Assembly (NCBI RefSeq): GCF_002305895.1 | Contig: NZ_CP022203.1 | Location: 970,501-1,034,500, forward strand | Source of the DNA: Corallococcus macrosporus DSM 14697 | Lineage (GTDB): Bacteria; Myxococcota; Myxococcia; Myxococcales; Myxococcaceae | DNA: 64,000 nucleotides | Direction of reading: 5' to 3' | In this document: positions 34,886-45,859 of the stretch, in pieces | How the letters are laid out: every line of letters begins with the position of its first letter | How positions within the stretch are numbered: the first letter of the stretch is position 1 | Program-made: the position numbers and the translations under genes | The notes under the pieces: model-generated | Seen by the model: only the letters and a program-made list of their open reading frames with translations | What the model was told of the DNA's origin: nothing | The model's database searches: none

Positions 34886-35547
34886 TGCCACGTGCCACAC
34901 GAGGGAAGCTGCCATCGTCGAAGCCGCGTGAGGGGACGGCGGTCCACGCCAAGGGGACCGAGCGCGTGGCGTCCATCCTCGACGCGGCCACCGACACCCT
35001 CGTGGAGGAGGGCCATTCAGGCCTCACGCTGCGCCGGGTGGCGCAGCGGGCCGGGCTCAGCGTGGGCAACCTCCAGTACTACTTCCCCGCGAAGCAGGAC
35101 GTGGTGCGTGCGCTGCTCGCGCGCTACCTGGAGGCCGCCAGCCAGCGGGTGCTCGCGCGGGTGGAGGAGGGCGGACGTTCCCCCGTGGAGCGGCTGCGGC
35201 GCGCGTTGGAGGCGCTGCTGGAAGACCAGGAGTCACCGCGTCACTGCCAGCTCTTCGCGGAGCTGTGGGCGCTCGCCGCGCGGGATGAGATGGTCGCGGA
35301 CGCGCTCGCCGTCTTCTACGCGGGCTACCGGGCGGGCATCGTGGAGCTGCTGCGTGAGCTGGCTCCCGGGCTCGGCCCGTCCCAACTGGAGCGCCGCGCG
35401 GCGCTGGTGGTCGCCTTCCTGGAAGGCCTGTCCCTCTTCATGGGCGGCGGCGCGCTCCGGCGGGCTTCGGTGCCGGGACTGGAGCAGGAGCTGCACGCCG
35501 TGCTGGAGGAGGCCCTGGAGGGCGTCCCCACCACCGCGCGGCTATGA
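34885..35547 (+). CDS. TetR-family transcriptional regulator
   Basis: The product has 220 residues. The N-terminal helix-turn-helix is clear at about 28-72: ERVASILDAATDTLVEEGHSG, LTLRRVAQRAGLSVGNLQYYF and PAKQDVVRALL. The C-terminal ligand domain is helical with FAELWALAARDEMVADAL, which resembles the TetR_C group seen in BetI/RutR-like proteins. It is likely to bind the 16-bp palindrome at 33725-33740 and so control its own operon and perhaps urease. Its 3' end overlaps the PilZ gene end by six bases on the opposite strand. Confidence 0.85.
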   Translation: MPRATRGKLPSSKPREGTAVHAKGTERVASILDAATDTLVEEGHSGLTLRRVAQRAGLSVGNLQYYFPAKQDVVRALLARYLEAASQRVLARVEEGGRSPVERLRRALEALLEDQESPRHCQLFAELWALAARDEMVADALAVFYAGYRAGIVELLRELAPGLGPSQLERRAALVVAFLEGLSLFMGGGALRRASVPGLEQELHAVLEEALEGVPTTARL

Positions 35548-35916
35548 GCCGCCCGGGCCGCCCTCTTCGTCTGACACGAGGACCGACTTGAGCTTGTCCA
35601 TGGCCAGCGGCGGGACGTCCGTGAAGGCCAGGCCAACCTCGAAGCGCGCCACGCCGTCCTTGGGGAGCTTCCGCGTCCACGCCACGCGCGCCTTGCACTC
35701 CAACGACGAGCCGTCGCGGAGGAACAGGTCCAGCTCCAGCTCCGAGTCCTGCGCGTATTGCTCGTCGGAGTAGATGCGGATGCCCCCCAGGCTGGCGTCC
35801 AGCACCTGCTGCTTGTCCACGCGCCTCAGCCGCGCCGGCCTTGCGTAGAGCGGCGCCTCGAGCCGGGGAAAGCGACGGCGATCCGCGGGAGAGTCATTCA
35901 CGCTTGCGCTGTTCAT
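35542..35916 (-). CDS. PilZ-domain protein
   Basis: The product is 124 residues from the ATG at 35916 (MNSASVNDSPADRRRFPR), with GGAGAAGG upstream. The two c-di-GMP contact motifs are present: RRRFPR near residue 13 and the D-x-S-x-x-G motif in VLDASLGGIRIYS. Strands and the closing helix follow (LELDLFLRDGSSLECKARVAW, FEVGLAFTDVPPLAMDKL). Single-domain PilZ proteins are numerous in myxobacteria and act as c-di-GMP receptors. It is a stand-alone gene. Confidence 0.85.
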   Translation of the reverse strand: MNSASVNDSPADRRRFPRLEAPLYARPARLRRVDKQQVLDASLGGIRIYSDEQYAQDSELELDLFLRDGSSLECKARVAWTRKLPKDGVARFEVGLAFTDVPPLAMDKLKSVLVSDEEGGPGGS

Positions 35917-36296
35917 CGTCCAGCCTTCTCCGGGAGGAAATCGGGCCGGGCCCCCGGGCGACCGGGGGGAAGCATAGGGGATATGGCGGGTCGTGACGAA
36001 ATCGTGGAGCCGCCCACCCCGCAGTGCGGGTGTCTGGTTTGACCCGTTCGCCAGGTGGTGGAGGGCCCGCACGGGCGCTGGCGTCGAGCGGCCTGGGCTG
36101 TAACGAGGCGCGCCACAGCCGCCGGGCATCTGTGACGCCTGGCGCTACGGCGGAGGCCGGTGGGGGCGGTGCCGCGAGGCGCTTCTCCGAGTGGGGGGCG
36201 CTGTCCGGCAGGTCCTGGCGCGCGGGGTGCAGACGCGGCCCGCGGGTCCCAAGCGGACCCGGCAATCGTCATCCCCCAACGAGAGGTTTTTCATCC

Positions 36297-37112
36297 ATGA
36301 GCATCAAGCTGACGGGCCGCCTGATGGCGGCAGCACTCCTGAGTCTGACGGCCGCGGGTTGCCAGGGCGAGGAGTCGCAGCCTGAGGCGGACGCGCTGAC
36401 GAACCAGGAAGCGCCCGTGAAGCAGCAGTGCGTCGAGTCCTTCGCCGGCATCACGAGCTGCGCGACGGGCGACGCGAAGCTGGCGCGCACGGAGAAGGGC
36501 CTCGAAGTCACGGGCCTGGCCAAGGCCACGAACGACGGTGTCTCCAGCACCTTCGCCGCCGCGACCCAGTGGGAGCAGCAGGCCGTCTTCCAGGACCTGG
36601 CCAAGGCGGGTCAGGGCTTCGCCCTGGCGGCGCGTGATGGCGACCAGGTGGTCAGCTCCATCGAGGTCGGCATCGGCAGCGAGCCGGGCCGGGTGACCTT
36701 CCGGCCGCAGTTCACCGGCACGCCGGGTGGCTCCAACTACAGCGTGTACGTGTACAGCGGCGGCCACCTGCAGGCCCGCCACATCAACCGCGGCCTGTGG
36801 TTCCCGCTGGACGCGTCCTGGTACGACATCCACATCCGCTTCACGCCCATCCACACGGGCTTCCGCAACCACACGGCCTTCGGCGCGAATGACCCCATCT
36901 CCTCGGGCGCCTGCGTGTGGGCCTTCCGCAGCGCCACGCCGGGCGCCTTCACGTTCAACTTCGACGGCCGCCAGGTCAGCGGTGACTACGTCGAGTTCGT
37001 CGAGGAGGTGGGTGACGGCCACTACCCGTACACCAGCTTCACGGGCATCGACATGACGGCCGCCGCCACCGCGCTGACCGTCCAGGGCGAGTCCATCGTC
37101 CGCGGCAAGTAG
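36297..37112 (+). CDS. Lipoprotein of unknown function
   Basis: The product is 271 residues from the ATG at 36297 with GAGAGG upstream. The N-terminus MSIKLTGRLMAAALLSLTAAGC gives a lipobox with Cys at residue 22, followed by QGEESQPEAD. A conserved-looking block SFAGITSCATGDAKLARTEKG precedes a beta-rich region with aromatic residues (NYSVYVYSGGHLQARHINRG, WYDIHIRFTPIHTGF, GAFTFNFDGRQVSGDYVEF). It may be an outer-membrane lipoprotein. The family was not recognised. A strong terminator hairpin follows. Confidence 0.75.
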   Translation: MSIKLTGRLMAAALLSLTAAGCQGEESQPEADALTNQEAPVKQQCVESFAGITSCATGDAKLARTEKGLEVTGLAKATNDGVSSTFAAATQWEQQAVFQDLAKAGQGFALAARDGDQVVSSIEVGIGSEPGRVTFRPQFTGTPGGSNYSVYVYSGGHLQARHINRGLWFPLDASWYDIHIRFTPIHTGFRNHTAFGANDPISSGACVWAFRSATPGAFTFNFDGRQVSGDYVEFVEEVGDGHYPYTSFTGIDMTAAATALTVQGESIVRGK

Positions 37113-37131
37113 TCCGCGCGCTGTCGCACCC

Positions 37132-37164
37132 ACGCCGGGCGGGAGCCACGCTCCCGTCCGGCGT
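37132..37164 (+). terminator. Rho-independent terminator after the lipoprotein gene
   Basis: The 15-bp arms (37132-37146 and 37150-37164) match at 14 positions with a CAC loop, followed by TCTATTT. It lies 20 bases after the stop codon. Confidence 0.75.
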
Positions 37165-37229
37165 TCTATTTCCAGGCGTTACGCCGCCAGCACGTCCTCG
37201 AAGGCGAGGAGGAAGGGGGCGGAGAGGGT

Positions 37230-37637
37230 CTACTGCGGATCGGCGGGGATGGTGCAGATCCACGTGCCGTTGGAGCGGCAGAAGCAGCCGCCGGTGGGGA
37301 TGCCTGGCACGCAGCAGTCACGCGAGGTGCCCGGGGTGGCGCAGCGGGTGCCGTTGATGTTCACGCACATGTTGCTCGGGTTCGTGCAGTCGGGCGGCGG
37401 CTCCGGGGGCGGGCAGTACTGGTAGTTGCCGTTGCACTGGACGAAGTCCTGGTCCGAGGCGGAGCAGGTGGTGCCCGAACACGACAGCGTCGTGCCATTG
37501 GCGCAGGACGTGGAACAGGTGACGAGGGCGCTCGACTCCTGGCCCAGCGCCTCCTGCGGCTCGACGGCCTCAACGCCGCCGCAGGCCACCAGGGTTGACA
37601 CGGCGAGCGCCGCGAGCACTGCGAAGGTCTGCTTCAT
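37230..37637 (-). CDS. Small Cys-rich lipoprotein
   Basis: The product is 135 residues from the ATG at 37637, preceded by AAGGAGGAAC. The signal MKQTFAVLAALAVSTLVACGG ends in a lipobox with Cys at residue 19. The mature part holds about 14 cysteines in short repeats (CSTSCANGTTLSCSGTTC, FVQCNGNYQYC, DCCVPGIPTGGCFC), suggesting a disulfide-rich surface protein. Family unknown; such small Cys-rich lipoproteins are frequent in myxobacteria. Confidence 0.75.
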   Translation of the reverse strand: MKQTFAVLAALAVSTLVACGGVEAVEPQEALGQESSALVTCSTSCANGTTLSCSGTTCSASDQDFVQCNGNYQYCPPPEPPPDCTNPSNMCVNINGTRCATPGTSRDCCVPGIPTGGCFCRSNGTWICTIPADPQ

Positions 37638-37946
37638 GAGGTGTTCCTCCTTGGGTGGGACTGCTCGTTGCAACAGACGAGATGCGCGCCGGGCCACGGG
37701 CCGCGAGCCCGCCGGACAGCAGCGACGGAGAGGCCTGCGCCGCGCGCTCCACGGGGTTCATCGGGCCGCTCCTTGCGTCTGGCCTCCGCGTGACAACCGG
37801 AGGCTGAGAGGAATTGGAACACCTGACGTCACGACAGCGCCAGGGCGTGACGAAAGACTCACGGACGGCGTGTGGCTTCGCCGTACATTTACGCCGCGAC
37901 GGTTGAGGGTGGGGTGTTGGGGCCTCAGCCGGTGTAGAGAAGGCGA

Positions 37947-40388
37947 ATGCCTCCCCCGTTGGAGAACGGTGCCCGCCGAGGGGCCCAGGTTCGCTGTCCG
38001 GCCTGCACGCGTTTCCGAGCGCCGGGGCTCCTGTGCCCTCGGTGTGACTGCGGCCCGGTTCCTCCGGAGCAGTACGGCGCCGCGCGGATGCTGGCGCACG
38101 CGGGGGTGGACCGGTATGCGCTGGCGGAGCGGGTGATGCTCCTCCCCACCTCGATGGCGGAGCGCCTGGAGGCGCGCTACGCGAGGCTGTGGGCCCGGGT
38201 GGGGCGGTTGCTCGTCGACGTGCGCCGCGATGCGCGGGCGCTGTGGCTGCGGGGGTACGAGGAGGAGGCCGAGGACCGGTGGGCCCGGCGGCTTCCCTGG
38301 CACGCGCCGGAGGAGGTGTCCGCCGAGCCGGAGGAGGGACTCCACACGCCTGTCCCCGCGCTGGAGCCGCAGTGGCTGTCCGCGCTGGTGGAGGTCCATG
38401 GCGGGGCGCCTTCGGACGCGGCGCTCGATATGGCGCTGGCGTGCCTGGAGGATGAAGGGCTCTTCGGCTGCGAGGCGGCGCTGGCGCTCACCCGGTGGCG
38501 GGTGTGGCCCCGTGCGCGCAGGGCCCGGGTGTCCAGGGAGCGCCTCGCGCAGCGCGCGCGTGCCGTCTTCGGGCGCTTTCCCGAGCTGGCGGCCCGCGCC
38601 GCCGTGGCGTGGGTGCGCGCCACCGGGCGGGCGGCGGAGGGGGAGCTGCTGCTCGCGCTGCGTGAGGGACTGCTCCATCCGGACGCGGACGTGCGCTTTG
38701 AATGTGCGCTCTGCTTGCGGGACGAGGAGGGACTCCTCGCGGCCGAGGAGGCCACGGACCTGGAGCGGGCGGCGGAGGCGCGCCGGGCGCTGGCGGAGGT
38801 GGGCTCGGTGCGGTTGCTCGCGCGGATGGCGTCGCGAGGGGATGCGGACTTCGCCATCACCGTCCTGCGGCGGCTGCCCACGCAGGCGCCGCCGGGGACG
38901 CTGAGCGCGCTGCTCGCGGTGTCGGACCGGGTGGAGGGCAGCCTGGCGGAGGCGCTGCATGCCTGGGCCCAGGCGCGGCCCTTCGCCGAGCTGTCCGCGG
39001 AGGAGCGCGCGCTGTGGGCGGACTGGGCGCTCGCGCGCCTGGCGCGCCTCCCCGCGGAGGATGCGCTGCGCTTCCTCGGGTGGGCCGCCGCGGACTCGGG
39101 CGCGCACGCCGTGGAGGAGACGCGCGCCTTCGTCTCCGCCGTCGCCGAGTCCCTGGCCCGCGAGCCGCCGTCCCGGCGCGCCAGTCGCTTCCCGGACCTG
39201 GCCTTCTCCCGCTTCCTCACGCTCGTCGACGCGGAGGATGCGCGCTGGTTGCACACCTGGGTCCACGAGGCGCCGTGCACGGAGCCGCTGCTGGCGGCGG
39301 TGTTGTCGCTGCCCTCGCGGGCGCGGTGGGGCGAGGCGCTTGCTCCCGCGCAGGGCGCGCGGTTGTTGATGGCGCTGTGGGCTGGGGCGGGCCGCGAGCG
39401 CTTGCTGGCGCCGCTGGCGAAGGCGGTGCGCGCGTGGAGCGGCGGTGGCCAGCAGGGGGTGTTCATCGGCGTGGTGTGGGAGCGCTTCCAGGCGCATCCG
39501 GACGAGCGCGCGGACCTGTTGGTTGCTTTCGCGCCGTGGCGGACGGCGCTCTGGGAGCGACAGCAGGCGGCGGAGCCTGACGCGGTGGTGAGCTTCCAGA
39601 CATGGTGGCCGGTGGACGCCCCGGAGCAACTGCCGTCGCACGTGGATGCCCTGGTCCGCGAGGCCCCGCTGGAGGACCTGTCCCGCCGCCTTCCTCCTGT
39701 GTGGTCGGCGGCGGAGGCCCGGGTGGACGCATGGCCGCGTTGCACCTCGCTCGCGGTGTCGTCCGCGGCGGCGGTGCTGTCGGGCGGGGTGCGGCGGGGC
39801 GTGGACGCGCTGGACGCGGACGCGGAGCACTTCCTGTCCTGGTTCCCTGGCTTCCGGGAGCGTGTCCTCGCCGCGTCTCCCACGTCGAGCGAGCAGGGCG
39901 ACTCACGCGACTTCCTGGGGGACATCGAGGTGGATGTCCGGCTGATGCGTGAGCAACTCGAACGGAAGCGGCAGCGGGAGGACCAGGCGCGTGAGGATGC
40001 GCTGCGGCGCATGGTGGAGGCGTCTCGCCAGCGCGACCTGGAGCGCCAGCGGGAGTTGATGGCGCGGCAGGTGGAGGCCGCGCCGCCCAGGCTCGACGTG
40101 GAGCTCACTCCGCCCCGCGCGCCGTTGGTGTTGCTGAACCCCGGTGGGCCATTGGAGCCGCTCGACATGGAGGTGTGCTTCCCGGAGGGCCGGCTGCGCA
40201 CGCTGCTGGACTACACGCGGCTGTTGAAGTCCTTGAGCGTGAACAACGACGCGATGGCGGTGTTCGAGGCGCATGGCCTGTCGGTGGCCACCTGGACATC
40301 CGAGGCCACGGCGTGGGGGGCGCTGCTGACGCGGCGCATGGAGCTGGCCTTGCGCTTTGGGGCGTTGTTCCAGGGGCCCTGGGCCTGA
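37947..40388 (+). CDS. Large zinc-ribbon and HEAT-like repeat protein of unknown function
   Basis: The product has 813 residues with GAGAAGG before the ATG. A zinc-ribbon-like motif lies at the N-terminus (CPACTRFRAPGLLCPRCDC, residues 17-35). The body is almost entirely helical, with Ala/Arg/Leu-rich helix pairs that resemble HEAT repeats (about 130-620). A Glu/Arg/Gln coiled coil follows at about 670-715 (LMREQLERKRQREDQARED), then a compact C-terminal domain (LEPLDMEVCFPEGRLRTLLDY). No signal peptide or membrane segment is seen. It may be a cytoplasmic scaffold. Some resemblance in plan to TIGR02270 proteins is noted but no direct homology could be shown. Confidence 0.75.
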   Translation: MPPPLENGARRGAQVRCPACTRFRAPGLLCPRCDCGPVPPEQYGAARMLAHAGVDRYALAERVMLLPTSMAERLEARYARLWARVGRLLVDVRRDARALWLRGYEEEAEDRWARRLPWHAPEEVSAEPEEGLHTPVPALEPQWLSALVEVHGGAPSDAALDMALACLEDEGLFGCEAALALTRWRVWPRARRARVSRERLAQRARAVFGRFPELAARAAVAWVRATGRAAEGELLLALREGLLHPDADVRFECALCLRDEEGLLAAEEATDLERAAEARRALAEVGSVRLLARMASRGDADFAITVLRRLPTQAPPGTLSALLAVSDRVEGSLAEALHAWAQARPFAELSAEERALWADWALARLARLPAEDALRFLGWAAADSGAHAVEETRAFVSAVAESLAREPPSRRASRFPDLAFSRFLTLVDAEDARWLHTWVHEAPCTEPLLAAVLSLPSRARWGEALAPAQGARLLMALWAGAGRERLLAPLAKAVRAWSGGGQQGVFIGVVWERFQAHPDERADLLVAFAPWRTALWERQQAAEPDAVVSFQTWWPVDAPEQLPSHVDALVREAPLEDLSRRLPPVWSAAEARVDAWPRCTSLAVSSAAAVLSGGVRRGVDALDADAEHFLSWFPGFRERVLAASPTSSEQGDSRDFLGDIEVDVRLMREQLERKRQREDQAREDALRRMVEASRQRDLERQRELMARQVEAAPPRLDVELTPPRAPLVLLNPGGPLEPLDMEVCFPEGRLRTLLDYTRLLKSLSVNNDAMAVFEAHGLSVATWTSEATAWGALLTRRMELALRFGALFQGPWA

Positions 40389-40418
40389 GCTCACGCCTGG
40401 GGGCGACCCTCCGGCCGC

Positions 40419-41015
40419 ATGGCGTTCACGCGAAAGCACCTCGAACTGACCATCTATGCGCCTGCACTCATGGGGCATGACGGCCACCCATTCGCGGTCG
40501 TCAGGGGCATGGAACGAGCGCTTCCTGGCTTGCGCCTGGAATGGGAGGTGAGCAAAGGAGGGCGCCCTATCGAGTTACCGCACCGTGAGGCTCGGCTCGG
40601 CTCGGCTCGGCTCGCCGATGCCGCGGCACGTGGCACGTGGCACGCTCCCATTGCTTTGCAGCGGCGACGGGTGCTGTCCCGTGACCATCTCTGGGAGGCG
40701 GTGCTCCGCGAGCGCGAGTCCTCTCGGCCAGCCACAACTCCAAGTCCATGCGAAGTTGCCATTGGACGGGGCCGTCGTCACGGCAGCGGCGGATGTGCTT
40801 GCAGTTATCAGACGGCGAGCGCGCTGGCGACGGTCCTCCACCGCTGGCTGGGGGAGGGCGATGCCTACGGCCCGGAGGAGGCGGCGGCGGAGCTGCACGA
40901 CATGGCGAAGCGGGCCCACGAGGTGATGCTCGAGCTGTGCATGCCGCGCCCACGGGAGCGCCGGGCGGCGCGGGACTCGGTCAGCACGAATGGACCATGC
41001 GGTGCGAGGCCGTGA
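40419..41015 (+). pseudogene. Decayed gene with frameshifts
   Basis: The frame at 40419 starts MAFTRKHLELTIYAPALMGH and reads like a real protein to about 40585, just before a run of five GGCTC units. Protein-like sequence then resumes in another frame (LGQPQLQVHAKLPLDGAVV, TAAADVLAVI; about 40735-40815) and returns to the first frame with TASALATVLHRWLGEGDAYG and AAELHDMAKRAHEVMLELC. The pattern suggests one ancestral gene of about 180 codons broken by two shifts. Family unknown. Confidence 0.35.
40589..40613. repeat. Tandem repeat of five GGCTC units
   Basis: Five exact 5-base units in a row. A 5-base unit changes the reading frame when copy number changes, and it lies where the decayed gene at 40419-41015 loses its frame. 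Confidence 0.8.
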
Positions 41016-41187
41016 CGGCGGCGCGGGACTCGGCACGGACGGTGGCCGCGTACATGGATGCGTCTGGCGGCGCGGACTGATGCCGCGTGCGGCAGGGGGG
41101 GCGCCGCCCGTGGAGCCGGCGCCGCCTGGAACTGGTGGCGACACCTGAGTGCGGCGGGGCTCAGCGTCAGTCGCGTCCCTGTTGCCG

Positions 41188-41565
41188 TTACGGCTCGTCG
41201 GCCATGTCTTCGAGCTGGTCTTCAGCGATCTCTCGGTAGAGCGGAACCACTTCAATGGCGAGGATATCCCGCATTTCTTGGCGGGCGCTGTCGAAGTCCC
41301 CTGCCTGTCGATGCCGCTTCGCTCGATGGAGCGCGTCAACGATGCGGTTGGATCCTTCCTTGATGCGGCGTGCGCACTCCAAGAGCAGAGCTTCCGCGCC
41401 AGCGCGAGATCCAAGGGACGAGGCCGCATCGGCATCGCTGATGCCCACCTCGGGAGCAGTGCGTGTCAACAGGGCTTTCACTTCGTCGGTAAGGGCTAGC
41501 GGCTCCCCGTTCCGTACTTGCCGTGCCAGCGCGCGGACTGGTTCCCATTCGAGTTCTTTGGCCAT
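41188..41565 (-). CDS. DUSAM-domain protein
   Basis: The product has 125 residues. It matches by eye the myxobacterial DUSAM family: start WEPVRALARQVRNGEPLALTDEVKALL, middle EVGISDADAASSLGSRAGAEALL, and end AGDFDSARQEMRDILAIEVVPLYREIAEDQL. The function of the domain is not established. It is soluble and acidic. It begins six bases after the stop of a Cys-rich lipoprotein gene on the same strand, so the two form a pair, possibly toxin and immunity protein. No signal peptide is present, so the protein stays in the cytoplasm. Confidence 0.7.
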   Translation of the reverse strand: MAKELEWEPVRALARQVRNGEPLALTDEVKALLTRTAPEVGISDADAASSLGSRAGAEALLLECARRIKEGSNRIVDALHRAKRHRQAGDFDSARQEMRDILAIEVVPLYREIAEDQLEDMADEP

Positions 41566-41571
41566 GAGCTG

Positions 41572-41988
41572 TTACTTATTGCCTTTGCGCGGACGGCACT
41601 TGTTGACGGGCCATTCCTCCTGCCCCTCGCAATAGCGAAAGCAGTCGTAACAAGAGCCCATCCAGTCAGCTTCTTTGCACTCCGCGTAGGTCGAAATGCA
41701 GCGGCGCTTCCATTCGGGGAGTTCCGCGTTGTGTGCGTTCTCCTCTTCGGCCGCTGCCTCCACCGCCATCTTGATGCCGGCCATGTGCGAGGCGACTTCG
41801 GCTGCCGTGAGGCCGCACGCGTCAGGCATGCCGGGGTTGCGCTGGATGCAGCACGAGACGGTGTCAGTGCAGGAGGCCAAGGCATAGGCACCGCGGCGGC
41901 TGGCCGTGGTGGTCGCGCTGCTGGAGCACCCCAGCGACAGGGCGGCCAAGAGGCACAACAGACTCGGTGCGGTGTTCTGGTTTCGCAT
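41572..41988 (-). CDS. Cys-rich lipoprotein, possible toxin-like partner of the DUSAM protein
   Basis: The product is 138 residues from the ATG at 41988 (MRNQNTAPSLLCLLAALSLGC); the lipidated Cys is residue 21. The mature part has eleven cysteines, with VSCCIQRNPGMPDACGLTA, then LPEWKRRCISTYAECKEADW and GSCYDCFRYCEGQEEWP. The LPEWK...C...C...W...CYDCxRYCEGQ-x-x-WP pattern recalls a group of small myxobacterial lipoproteins encoded in tandem with short soluble partners. A role as an exchanged lipoprotein toxin (SitA-like) is conceivable but not shown by the sequence. Confidence 0.6.
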   Translation of the reverse strand: MRNQNTAPSLLCLLAALSLGCSSSATTTASRRGAYALASCTDTVSCCIQRNPGMPDACGLTAAEVASHMAGIKMAVEAAAEEENAHNAELPEWKRRCISTYAECKEADWMGSCYDCFRYCEGQEEWPVNKCRPRKGNK

Positions 41989-42499
41989 GATGTGCGGACG
42001 AATCGTGGCCTGACATCGTGCGTCTATCACCCTGGCTGGGGAGTCGGTAGGGGCAGACTGGCCCTTCGATTTCTACGTAGCTCCTGTTTGGCAGGCCGCC
42101 CGCAGTGCGTCAGCCCCGGGATTTGCCGCTCCTGCTTGACGGCTGGAGCCCAAGCGAGCGGGGCTGTTGACCAGCATCGGGGGTGCCGCGCGCCAATGCG
42201 GCCAGGGCCTTACGCGTTTCCAGGGATTGCGCCCTCGGAACGTGGTTGAGGCAGATGCGGATGCGGAAGCAGCCCATCCGCGAGGTGGGGCGGCTGTCGC
42301 CCGCGATGCCCGGCGTTGAATCGTTTCAGGGCGCGCCGAGCGTCCAAGGGGGTTCACCACCGCATTCGCCAGGGACCCAGGCCTGTCCACCGCTGGACGT
42401 CGTCCCACCTCGGGCGGGGACAGGCGGACAGACGGGGCTCGCCACTGGCGCTGTCGCTGCCCACCTTCCGCTGCGGGCAACGGGACGGCGAGGAGGTCG
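41989..42499. other. Intergenic stretch without a recognisable gene
   Basis: These 511 bases hold the promoter regions of two divergent genes. The long minus-strand frame through here has poor codon pattern and no family features. AGGAGG at 42491-42496 is the ribosome site of the next gene. Confidence 0.4.
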
Positions 42500-43484
42500 A
42501 TGGTGAGCAACGCGCACGGGGAGTTGTCCCTGGCCCGGCCGGCCGGCGTCGCTGAAGCAGCGGCGCCGAAGCGGACCCTGAAGCGGTGGATGGGGGTAGG
42601 GCTTCGTCCCGTCTTCGCGCTGGCCGGCGTGGGCACGCTGGCGTTGCTGGTCCACAAGGCGGGGCCTCGCGAGCTGGGCGTCGTGCTGGCCGGCGCGGCG
42701 CCCTGGCTGCCGTGGGTGGTGCTGCTGGAGCTGGGCCGGCAGTGCATGGACGGACTGGCCACGCGCCGCGCCTACGGCCCCTGTGCGGAGCGCGTACCCT
42801 GGCGCGTCCTGGCCCGCGCGCAGCTCATCGGCACCGCGGTGTCCAGCCTGGCCCCGGCGGGCCGCGCCGCGGCGGAGGCCACCAAGGCGGCCCTGCTGAG
42901 CCCCTACATGGGAGGAGGAACAGCCACCGCCGCGGCGGCGACCTCCCAGGCCGCGTCACTGGCGGCGGGCGGCTTCATCTCGTTCCCCTGCGCGCTGGCG
43001 TCCTACCTGCTCACGGGCATGTCCCTCTTCACCGGCCTCATGCTGGCGCATGGCGTGCTGCTGGTGCTGCTGTCGGTGGGCGTGCGCGCGTGCATGCGCG
43101 CGAAGCGGCCCGGCGCGTGGCTGGTGTGCCGCTTCAGCCGCTGGGCGCTCCACGCGGAGCAGTTCCAGGCCTCGGCGCGGTGTGGCGCGCTGCTGCCCTG
43201 GTCGCCCATGCTCGCGTTCCTGTGCAGCCGGGTGCTCCAGGTGGCGCAGTACGGCGTGCTGACGTACGCGGTGGGCATCGACACCTCGGTGGTGCAGGCG
43301 CTGTTCGCCCAGGGGCTCTACCTGTGCGCGCTGGCGGTGGGCTCGCTGGTGCCGGGGCAGGTGGGCGTCAGTGACGGCGCCTTCGCGTTGGCGGCGGGCG
43401 TGCTGGACACCACGGCCGCGCGCGCCATGTCGGTGGCGCTGCTCGGTCACCTGGTGCAGCTGCTCTTCGTGGTGATTGGCGCGC

Positions 43485-45698
<2,214 letters not shown>

Positions 45699-45859
45699 GC
45701 GTGGAACTGTAGCGCCCGGCGCGATTCCTTCCGGCCGGCGCCAGCGGTTGCGCCCGCATCCGTCTGGGTTCAGACGAAGGGCTTCCTGGCGGACTGCACG
45801 ATTTCAGCGGCACACGCGCGAGGGGCCCGTGAAAGGATGGCGCCCCTGGAGGGCAGCAC

